Source: Apostichopus japonicus (lineage: Eukaryota > Echinodermata > Holothuroidea > Aspidochirotida > Stichopodidae). Taken from it: a DNA stretch of 64,000 bases. Below the pieces are notes generated by a model. It was not told where the DNA came from. It worked only from the letters and a program-made list of their open reading frames with translations, and searched no databases. Where the stretch lies: the NCBI RefSeq assembly GCF_037975245.1, contig NC_092583.1:11487764-11551763 (forward strand), written 5' to 3'. Positions 39,773-52,017 of the stretch are shown one piece after another (position 1 is the stretch's first letter; each line of letters opens with the position of its first letter). The position numbers and the translations under genes are program-made.

Positions 39773-41673
39773 TTTGTATGTGATCGCAAAAACTAGCTTG
39801 CGATCGTTTTTTCTTCTGCATTTCGCAGAACTGATTCGTGTATGCAACGCGAGTAGACGTTGTGCGTAGGCACACATATAGTCATTAAATACTTGATTTG
39901 TAAAGCACAAGAAGAAAGGGGGGGGGGGGGGGGAATAGAAAAAAAAAGATATTATCGCAGGGTTTGTGAAAATACTGATTAAAAACAGGAAGAATATATA
40001 TAATGCGTTGTAACTTAACCAACCTATTAAATATACACAGCTTCCGTGAGCGCCGCCATATCTTGTTCCGGTTCCCGCTGCCAGCCGTGCGTTTCTGGCC
40101 GTTTAGCAATTGTGTTTTTTTTTTTATGTGTAAAGAAAGAAACGGTTGATTAATGGTGTTAGTATTAGTACCAGCTGTTATTCATATGTATCATGCGTTT
40201 AACATTTGAATAATACCATTTCCCCAATAATGCATTTTAATTGAAACCAGCGGCTGTGTGAAAGTAGCAAATATATGAGAATGCATTTTGAAATAAATAA
40301 TATTATTCATGAGTTATACAGTTGTTTTGTTTTTTTAATAGATGGAACATTTTTCCATTAGTTACATTTTGTAATCATATAATTCGCAACTATTTGATTG
40401 AGTAAGCAATGAATAAATAAAAACCGAAGTAGAAAAAGTTACTCACATGTTGACGGATACATATATTATGAATATTCATCAAGCTTGGTTAATCTTTACC
40501 TGTCACAACAAGAGCTGCAAACCTTGAATAATTAATATTAAAATAAGCTAATTAATGATTTATGTATTCATTAATGGAAAGGTAAAATGCGTAAGTTTTA
40601 TTCGAAAATGCCACTCATTCCCATCAGCAAACCAACACTCAAGCCAGTGCATAGGCACCGGTGACCTTTCACACCGTTACGTCATCATTCAGCACGTATG
40701 CACTCGCCATATCTGGGCATCATCATGCAGAAGACAAAAGTTACAAGACGATACAGTATTATCATAAATGAAAACAAAACAAGAAAATGAAATGTGAGGG
40801 AAAGAAATTCATGCGTTAGATCTGCCGGTAGCCTCGAGATAGAAAAAAAAAATGGACTGAATAGTAAAAACGGGACGATACAAGGACGATACAAAACAGT
40901 GAATTCGTCGCGAGGTCACGAGTCCATCTTCAGCTTTCAATCGCAGAGTTCCGGAAGGTGTTTTTTTCTGTAATAATTGTCGTGTGTTTCCTTCTTAAAG
41001 GCACGGATGTTATATGTTGTTTTTTTCAATCCGTGTGTGTATATTTGTGTAGTGTATTTAAATGAAATATAGGCCTATCTTATTTTAAATACTGGTTTGA
41101 AAGACTTAGCTTAAACTCTAAAAACTAAACAGAGTAACATAACACCCATACCTGAATGGACTCGTCCATATTCTCGTCGGAGGTACATAATTATGAAAAC
41201 AGAGCCTTAAAACTCCCAGTTTTCGTAACCCGTTCATCCCCCCTCCTTTTCCCTTTAACCCCCTTCCAGAATACTTTATTTTCATTTTCCTATGATAAAT
41301 ACACATCACTTCTAAGTACCATAACCAGTTTTTTTGTAGCTGCTCCTATTTGGGGCTAACCATTCGTCTCTGCCATCATTTAATCACCAAATCAGAAATG
41401 CCCTCATTTTCTTTTCTCTTCTTATTTTTATTTTATAACCAATTTTTCTGTTGCAATTTTCCACGTTTCCATTGTTTTATAATTGCAAGTTTCTTGTTAC
41501 TTTCAAATCATCCCACTTTCCTCCCTCAGAAGTCGGCAAACACTTTTTTGTTTTGGCTTGTATTGCTCTTTATTGGCAGAATTTTGAATATTCATGAATA
41601 CCATCGCTAATTGAGTTGAATTGCCATTTTCCAATGTGTCTTCCACCCACTAGCCGTGAACTTGACTACATAC

Positions 41674-42099
41674 CTGCACAATCTTCGGGATGACATTTTA
41701 CGATGGTGTCTTCACCTGATATGGTTTCATAGGTGAAGTCGGGGATAGGATTATCACCCTTTTGGAATTCTACGCAAAGATACCGGAATTCTCCACAACC
41801 CATTTTATCTACATCAAAGGGAGGGGTCTCCAAGGTGGGGAATGTAAGAGGTCCACCCTGCGGTAGGGTGGTCGCGGCGTCGATGGGGGTCAATACGTCG
41901 GAATAGATAGGATCACGGCGCTCGTTTCCTAACATGTCGCGGCTTGCAAATACGGAGACTTGCCACAGATCTACACCTGTCACCTCTCGGCTGTAAGGTT
42001 CAACGTCAACACTTGTTTCAATGAAGATAGGGGAGTCAATTCCAGGTACGTGATCTTCTGGGATTTCTCGAGACCATTCTAACTCGGTGAAGACAACAC
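41674..42099 (-). CDS. exon 6: fourth copy of the module
   Basis: This exon has 142 codons, phase 1 at both ends. It contains [44 protein letters not shown] and CHPEDC. It ends GCAG|GTATGT, so the transcript must continue towards lower coordinates. Confidence 0.88.
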
Positions 42100-45000
42100 C
42101 TGAATGGAAAAATAAAGTTAAGAATATGTTCATAAGTACAGCTAAGTGTTTGGGTAATAACTGTAGAAAATCAAGAGGAGATTGCAGTCATTTTGATGAG
42201 TGAGTCACCGTACTTGTTAAAATAGCTATTGTTGGCAACTTTAAGCTTAAAATAGAAGCTAATAATATATATGTTTTTAAAGCATAACATGGGCATGCCA
42301 GAAAATCGAAGTTTGCGCACTTTCGATCTCCGGCAATAATTTGATAGGTTTAAAAAAGAAAATAGGAAATCACTTTTTGAAAACATGTAGCAATTTTAAG
42401 TCCGCTAACATTGGCGAGTTGGAATAACGCAAATGGAATTTGGTTGGGTCTGTTGAAAGTAAAAAAAAAAAAAAAATTCTTACCTTTGCAAACATCTTCC
42501 ATGCTAACGCATTCCACAAATGGATCTTGTACTGGCTGTGTCTCAAATGTATAGTCGATACTGGCAGCAGGGTTTTTCGCCAATTCGAAGCACATGAATG
42601 GAACCTCATCACAGATGAGGCCAGATAAATCCACCTGGAAGTCCATCTCGTTGAAGGCGAGATTTTCACCAGTATTTAGAGTTTGGTCATCTTGTACAGC
42701 TGTCAAGATCTGTGGTTGCTCGTTAACACGTATTCCTCTCCCGTTGGTGTTTGTAGAGAAGAACGTTTTGACTTGCCATAAGTCCTCTCCAGCTACCGTT
42801 GTCGTCAGTAATTTATCTGTGGTAGCCTTCAGTTTGACTGTCGTATCGGTGTTGTCGGTATTCTCCACAATAATGTCAGGACTGATCAGTGTTGCTTCTA
42901 GATCAGTAAAGACAACTCCTGTAACAAGATACGAAAAGCATAGATTTATAATTGCAACTCAAACCAAAACCTTGGATTTTTCAGAATTTGCTTACAATGA
43001 TCCGATATTGTTTCTAGCCTTTTGTTTACATATATATAGGTAACCCCCCCCCCCTTACAAATGTATATATCTTTAAAACAGATGTCTAACATATACAGTC
43101 GCAAAACGACCATCACTTTACTAATCGATGTTCCTTTCCACATGAACCATCTTGAAACTCCCTCTTTTAAGTTGCCCTCATCCCTCATCATGCCCCCATC
43201 TCGTTAAACTAGTACTTACTTGACTGACATGCTTGTGGCTTGCAAACCACCAATGAATCTCGAGAAACGTCACCACGCCCTCCTTCCACAATAAGTGTAA
43301 ATTCTGGATCAGGAGCGTCCCCTTTCGTGAATTCCATGCAAATGTAGTTCACGTCATCGATACATCCAATAGTTCCAAATTCAAATTCTGTCTCAATACC
43401 ATCAAGATCGAGAGGGTCACCATTGGTAATGTCAGTGGAACCTTCCACGTCATTGAGGATTTGGCCCACTTCTCCAAAGCGAGGACCATCACCCAAAGGA
43501 TCGCTACTACCAAACAGTGACACACTCCAAAGATCGTCACCCTCTAGGTCACGTGTGTCATCCCTGAATGTGACGTCAATGTCGATAGATACAGGAGTCT
43601 CTTGACCTGGAATTGGATTCTCTCCAGTCAGTTCCCAGTCGAATGTCTCGGCAAACACTCCTAAAAGAGATAAATTGGGATTGGAAAACAAAACAAGACA
43701 TAAAAACACTTGATCTAAATGTTGGGACTTTGTACGAGAAAAGCGTACGTTTATTATATTACCTAGATAGGTCATACCTAACATATTGACACAAGCTTGC
43801 ACCAAAATAATACTGTTATATATAGGCTATTGGTAGTCTGCTATTTCTTAGAATATAGTTGGGTAGTAACGTTAACTTTTCACTCGTTCTATACTAAAGA
43901 TTCGTGAGCTTTTATACAGAAATTTGCTCTATTTTCTTCGTTAAACCCAAACAGCTATGTGTATATGCTTATGCCTACTATCAGTAACTAATATAATATA
44001 GGATTTATACATATATTTATGATATGTTATTAAGTAGTGTGTTTCTTGTATAGTGTAAAAACGCGTGTGAATGGAAACCGGCCCAAACATATACACACAA
44101 AAGATGAAGAACACAAAATGAGGCCAACCGGCTATTAGTCTGAAAAAAAATATTTTCAGATCACGAGGCTACCGGCAAAAATCGCATTTGCACCTTCTTG
44201 TTTAGAGAAGCACATTGAAAATAAAATTCTTTGTTTTGTTTTCTTTGTTTGCTTGTAAATGAATAAACACATAAATGAAATGAGTTTGTTTGACATAGAA
44301 AATCGAAATGATGAAAAAAAAGAACACACCAAAAAAAAAAAAAAAAAAAAAACATCAGCTTGAAAGGGAAAAACAAATCATGGAATGTCATTTGTATTGA
44401 AATATACAATGTCTTCCGATGGAAGACACACAAACGCACTGACACATATACACATATATATACACATACAAACACTCATATAGTATCATTGGTTACATAT
44501 GTAACACACTGAATCAAATGTGTTTAGTGGGCGTTTTAATATTATTCTTTTATTAGTAACATGAGGGCAAAAATCAGTGTTAGAATATTTGGTCAGGACC
44601 AGTTGAAATAGGCAGTGGTAACCGAATCTCAGCACTGTAGTTTAAGAGACAAAAAGAACATCAATATTCGTTAAATACGAAGAAGAAGGCAAAAAAAAAG
44701 AAGGAAAAAAAAAACATTGACGAAATGTCGTTAAATCTAATAAATAGTCTGTTCTATAAAGTTTCATCATAGCTCTAAATGTTACAACTGGTTTTCTCTC
44801 TGCTGAATTTTGTTATTGTTTTTCTGTTTGACGCTGAAGTAAACAAAACGTTCATTGGACAAAATTACTCCATTAGCCTACATGAGTTGAACAGATTATT
44901 CCCTTGAAATATTGAATTTCCTTCTATCGTCCATTTCGCTAGGATTGAGATGCCCGTATGAGTGTGTAACCCCTCGGATGTTCTTACACCCCCTTCACCA

Positions 45001-48000
45001 CGCCTACCAGCCCATGCCCACTTCAAGTCACCCTACCCAACCCCTCCACTCCCACCTCTCTCTGAAAAACAGTATAATCAGTTGGAAGCGCTAACTAGTG
45101 ATACCGACAATAAATGCCAAGTACTCGATTAGTGTACATGCAAAATATAAACTACAGTTTTATTGATATCAACGTGAAAGACTTGCAGTCCTATCAGGTT
45201 ACAGTCTAGGAATGAATTAACTTTGAAAGCATTGGAACTGTAAAACATTTCTTACAATACTAGTGCAAAGGAAGGAACTGGCGACATATTTGAATCATGA
45301 ATTTAAGCATGATTTAAGTTCGTGTGTGTTTGTGTGGGTTTTGAGGTAGGGAGTGTGTAGGTGAGGTGGGTGGGGCGGGGAGGGGGGGGGGGGGTGTAAT
45401 GTTAACCCCATAATCAGTTGGCTTAAAGTTTATGGTGTACTGTCTTTAAATGTCGTAGGGACGAAAATGGTATCTTGGATCGAGGGAGGGATTAATGATG
45501 GTGTACGAAAATATGTACCATTTTAGTAACGAATTTAGACATAGATTAAACTCTGAAATGCAGAGATTGAAATTTCATTCTTTGAGAGTGTCCCATTATG
45601 GCGCCTTTCTTTGCGGATTAAATTATCATGCATTCTCAGAATGCAAACCAACTAAAATGCAGCTCCAAATAGAGCTTTACGTGACGTCACTCTTCGGTTA
45701 TAAGAGTGAAATACCACTCCTCTATTAAGAGTGATCATGTCCTACATAGTCACAAATTGAAATGTCACTCTCTGGAAATAAGAATCTAAGGTAAGTCATT
45801 ACGTCACATGACGCCACGATGTTTTTTAGGACACGTGGCTTGTCAGGATGTTGTAGAATGCGCTTTAAATATGTTGTGTTGAATCCAGTCTGATTCAGGC
45901 AATGGCGTATATAGGCTACTATTTAGTATGTACCTGACGTCACAATATCGATCGTGCATTGTATTCAATGCGATATGTAGATATATACAACGTGTCACAT
46001 TTTCAAACACCACAGAATTTCATATGAAGTCTTTGGGGCTGCTTACTTTGTGTTGTTGGGCCCATCCTCCTCCCTCCTGTTTTTGGCAGTCGTCCAACAT
46101 CCGTTTGCAAAGAAAAACGATTGGCATTGTCTTCACTGCTACAGGAATTTCTAAAGTATTAATACGTTCATAATCTCAACCCCGAAACCACATGTGCGTG
46201 TGAAATGGAGTACGGATCTTGTGGAGAACCTACCCAACCCCATCGGCCATTTTTAACCTCAACCCAAAATTTAGAAAGGGAAACTTCCTTTACAAATCTG
46301 ATGTTAAGACACAAATCAGCTATACGACAAACATGTCTCCACGTAAAGTAAAATAATACCGTAAATACATATAAACTGAAAAGGAATAAATATGATATCT
46401 GGATTGAATTACCTTTACAGATCCCCAGACGAACGCATTTTGTTTGCCTCTCGTACTCATCCCGGTAAACGGTGTAAGTAAAATCCAAATCAAACTTAGG
46501 TTCTGGGTCATCCGTCATATTAAACTTGATACAAAAGTATTTGAAGTCAGCACAGACGCCCTCCGTAGCTTCAAATATATAACGCACTTTGTTGAAAACC
46601 CATCTTTTGTCCGGAGGTTCGTAATCTGATTTGGCTTTTAAAAATTCTTGAGCTCTATGTTTTGCCGATAGCACGTTAGCATTATACGAAAGTTTTGCTC
46701 CAGAACCATCGCTGTTACTACTGACCCAAGCGCCTATCCTCCACATATTTCTTCCTCGTATTTTCCTTGACGTCCGTGCTTTGAATATTTCTACCTCTGC
46801 CGCGAATTTAAACTTGTTTATTTGGCCCTCGGTAACACTTGTACCCGGCGTGAATTGGTTGAACAAGTCATAAAATTCCATTGCTGGGTGAAAGAAAAAC
46901 AAAAACAGTTCAAAGTAAGTAAGTATTTATACACAGACATATTTAAGGAGTGAAGGGAGGAGGAGGGGGAATGAGGAGAACGAGGAGGGGAGGCAGGAAG
47001 AAGAAGGAGAAGGAGGAAGGGAAGAAGGAGGATGAGAAGGAAGAGAAGAGAAGGATGGGAGACGGAGGTGAAGCAAGAGGAGGCCATAAAAAAGGAGATT
47101 GAGAAGGAGAAAAAAAGGAGGTGAAGAACGAGGAGGGAGTGACGTAGGAGGAGGTGACGGTGGAAAAGCAGGAGAAGGGAAGGAGGTGACGTAGGAGGAG
47201 GAGGAGGAGGTGATGGAAAGAAAAAGGAGTCTGTGACGGAGAAGGGGTGGGGGGATGGGAGGTGAAGAAACTATTACTTACTGTAAGGACACAGTGGACA
47301 GCACTCTCCGGGTATTTTGACAGGATCAGAACATTTTGGTTGTCCACAACTGATAATGTCACAATCTGTGGTACCGTTGCGACAAGTACACAATGTACAA
47401 TCGTCGATAGTCCATTGTTTGTTATGTTTTTTCAAGGTACCTCTAAACACACACGGTCCCTTGTCTTTAAGTCGACCGACCGCTGATGTAGACTCTGTAA
47501 AACAACAGGATAAGACACAAAATTTGCAAATGTTGGAATAAGAGAAGATTGAAAAAAGATTGAACCCATGACGACTTCGATGCAAGGTAGCAAAATAGCT
47601 TAAAGCAGCAGCTTCGATGCTCAACATTTCCTCGCTAAGGTATAAGGTATAAGCAACATGAAACGAGTTAATTATTCCCTTCGAAATTATTTCTTGAGAA
47701 GGAAACAAAACAGTGACGGAGCGTCCATACAGTCAGGGGGCGGATGCCCCCCCCCCCCCCTGACGGACTCAAATGGATTGCTGGCGCCCTTTTCAGCATT
47801 TTACCACTTTTTACTTATTCGCGTTTATTGACTTTTTTATTGCGCTCTCATGACATTTGTCACATTTTGTTGGCGATGACACCTATTTATTCTTGGTTTA
47901 TCTGCAAATTAGCAAGGCCCGGAAAGGGTCATTTCCGGCGATCTAGGGAGTAACTTTACTCAAATTTTTTTTTTACTCTCCGCGGCAACCTGTGGTGGCG

Positions 48001-51000
48001 CTCCGCTTAGATAGTGTCGAAAGCGCCCCTACAGACCATTCTCGCCCCCCCCCCCCCCGACCAATAACCCTAGCTCCGCCACTGCAAAAAAACTACTAAT
48101 TTACAGCATTATATGGTTTTAATATTGAAAAGCATCGAAAATGTACCCAAAAAGAATTGCTTAAGACATTCATGATAAAACGTGGGCTGTTTTTTAACCA
48201 GCCCCGACCCCACCAACGGCGTACGCGTATTAATAATAAATATGGACATTTATAATGCGCCGGTATCCGTCAGTAAAAGACGCTCATGGCACAGTGACAC
48301 AAACAGTGCGACAGCAAAACAAAAAAAAAGTAACATTGTACAAGACAATAATCAAGCAAATATGGGCAACATTGAACAACTAATTAAACAGTTTTCATCA
48401 GATGCGTCTTGAAAGGGCTGAAAAAAAGCACTGTGTTTTACATGTTCTGGAAGGTTGTTCCACAGAGACGGGGCAGCAGCAGCAAAAGCTCTTTTGCCGC
48501 ATGATCGAATTGAGCGATTTTCACACAGGAGTAATTTATTGTGTGATCTCATGAAACTGCGATTTGCGTGATATGGTTGCAGGAGTTCTGACAAGTAGAA
48601 TGGCGAAGTTCTAACGAAATAGCGATATGTGAAAATCAATATTTTAAATATAATTCGGTCTTTGATCGGGAGCCAGTGTAATTCTCTCAGAATATGTGTA
48701 ACATATTCCCTTGGCTTGGAACGGGTGATAATTCGTGCAGCAATGTTCTGTAGTCGTGCAAGACGGTCGATTTGTATTTCTGGTAGACCGTAAAAACGAG
48801 AGAATTTCCCACGCCAAGGCGTGGTGTGACGTATGCATGCACTAGTTGTATTCTCTGAGCGGATAACATGCGAGAGACGAGCAAGTGGGTGGAGGGTATG
48901 GTAAGCTGGTCACGTGAGTGTTAGGTGGCTTTCCCAGTTATCTCAGTTGACTACAATGGGCATGTTTGCCACGCAGAATATATCCCGCAAGATTTATAAT
49001 TATTGTAATGTGCCTTCGCGCTACTATATTGGGATTATGCTAGCCCAATCCATCATCTACAAGACTGGCTGGTGAATGCTATGCTGAAAATTAATTCTTC
49101 ATAAGAATCTCAAACTCACAGGTTCGCTACGCAGGAAAAAAACCAGGCTCAGATTTTCACAGAATTGTGGCGGCGAACAGTTAATTCTGCCCACGTAAAT
49201 AAAAAAGATCTCCTTACTTGAGTAGCATACTTCTTCAAACCTATACGAATAGTGCCCTGAAGTAACGAGGCAGGGGTGTGTAGTCCTGCTCCCGGGACCG
49301 CAATTTAACGTCCCCTCCGAACGACGTGAGTACCGCTTTCCACGTGTAGCCACTTTCCTACCACGAGAAAGGAGCGGGGTGAAAATTGGTGTCAGTGTCG
49401 ACACCGAGGTTTGAACCAGGGACCTCAGGTACTGCAGACGTCTTTTCGAATGATATGATATGATACACCTCGTATTACGCTTCCACCCGAAGGTGCTTCA
49501 GCAGACTAAGGAAATCCTTAGTCGGAAATTATTGAGGTTCCAAGTTTTTGTGCGTGGAAGGACACCGGCGAAACTCGCCTTCTCTTTTCGAATAGTGCCC
49601 TGAAGTAACGAGGCAGGGGTGTGTAGTCCTGCTCCCGGGACCGCAATTTAACGTCCCCTCCGAAGGACGTGAGTACCGCTTTCCACGTGTAGCCACTTTC
49701 CTACCACGAGAAAGGAGCGGGGTGAAAATTGGTGTCAGTGTCGACACCGAGGTTTGAACCAGGGACCTCAGGTACTGCAGACGTGTACTCTCCCGTTCTG
49801 CCACCTCACCGCTCGTCTTTTCGAATAGATACATAGACTTGTCATGTCATTTAATGGACCTGATAAGGAATACCCAAATCTGAGGACACTGATTGGTCAA
49901 TTTTCTTGTGTTCAGTGTTGAGGCACAGAAGCTATGCCTTATGTGTGCTAGTTTATATAGTTCTTTTTTGCATTTTAAAGGCTTTTAGGTTCTCCCTCAA
50001 GATGAAAAAAGAATTAATTGTTGTCTCCTCTCAAATTTATCAGGGATTTTATGAAGGAATTCTCTATGTATCTATCTACTGCTTTTTTTTTAGGAAAAGA
50101 GATGTATACTATAACATATAAGAATAGCAGTTTGTCTCTCTTCTTTATTCAACTCATATCCACAGGTAATTTATATTGCCAACATTAAGATATGAGTAGA
50201 ACATAAGCTGGCAAAAGGTTTGTCATATCAGTATTGCAAAAATATGGGACAAAATCATGCAAAAATTGCTGTAAATGTACCATCATGTTTCATAGTGTGA
50301 CCCATATATGCTCTACTGTGGTAAAATCATGGTACAATTATGGTAAATTTACCATAGTATAATTGCACCGTATAGTTTTGCCCTAATTTTACTGTGGTTA
50401 ATCATGGCACAATTGTAGGAATTTCACCTATGTAGTTTATGTGCCATATAAATTTACCCTACTTTTACTCCAGTAATATCATGGTAAAACTATGGTAAAT
50501 TTACCGTAGTAAATGTACCACACTTTTACCCTACTTTTACCGCGGTATAATACCATGGTAAAACTGCGGTTAATTTACCGTAGTAAATGTACCACACTTT
50601 TACCCTACATTTACCGCGGTAATACCATGGTAAAACTGTGGTAAATTTACCGTAGTAAATGTACCGCACTTTTACCGCGGTAGTACCATGGTAAAACTGC
50701 GGTAAATTTACCGTAGTAAATGTACCACACTTTTACCCTACTTTTACCGCAGTAATACCATGGTAAAACTGTGGTAAATTTACCGCAGTAAATGTACCGC
50801 ACTTTTACCCTACTTATACCGCGGTAATACCATGGTAAAACTGCGGTAAATGTACCGCGGTTGATTTTACCACAATTTTACCACACATTTACCCCATTTA
50901 CCACACATTTACCATAGTTTACCGCGGTAAAATTAGGGTACATTTTTTGCTGGGGGCATTATAAACTTTGGCCCTGTATGGCATATATATATTACGTGTT

Positions 51001-51850
51001 TTAGATGATGATAAACCAGGGCCAGGAAATCGACCTTGCAGGTTTTAATAGACAGGAGGGTGTTACATTTGCAATGATAGACTATAAGCTTACATGTATT
51101 CGTTAGATTAATTTTCCATGAGGTCTTCGGTGCAAAGCACCGTATGTGCGATAGATGTCGCTTAGGATACAATAACGTTAACATGTTGTTCTATTTGACC
51201 AATCAGTGTCCAGGACTTTGTGTATTCTCTGTCACGTCCGAAATAGGTGTGATTCGTGATTGGCAGCTCTGTTGTGATGGTTTTATATTGCAGGCGCATG
51301 CTAGCTAGAGTACTGTTTATAAAACATAACACAATATATGGTCTCCGTTAAAGGACTCCCAAAGGCCGAACTGGCTTCCTCGTGACCGAAATAACTTCAA
51401 AAGGGTTGCAGTAACAAAGACCCCTCCATTGAATATGAACATCTAACGTTGACCTTCACCACGTACTACAAATACTGACATGTGTTTGTAGACAAATACA
51501 GTTGTTCTAATTATATAAGTGAAGGCAGGGGCGGCGATTTGTTTCAAATATTGGGGGGGGGGGGGGCATTTGCTTGGGAGCAGGCAAATTACTAACAAAG
51601 CGGAGCGCCACCATCGGTTGGCGTACAGCGTACAAGAAAATTTCTGGTTTTGATAGCTCCCCAGATCACCGGTAAAGGCACTTCTCGGGCTTGACAATGA
51701 CCAACCAGATGTACACTTTTGCCTGAGAACCAAGTTTTTCTCAATAGTTTTTTTCATTCATAAAATTTTCAAGGTCGTCACCAGTCACACATCATGTTCG
51801 ACCTCATCGCATCTCCTGTGGATCATTGCTTTTGTAGATATATATTGTAT

Positions 51851-51947
<97 letters not shown>

Positions 51948-51950
51948 GTG

Positions 51951-52017
<67 letters not shown>

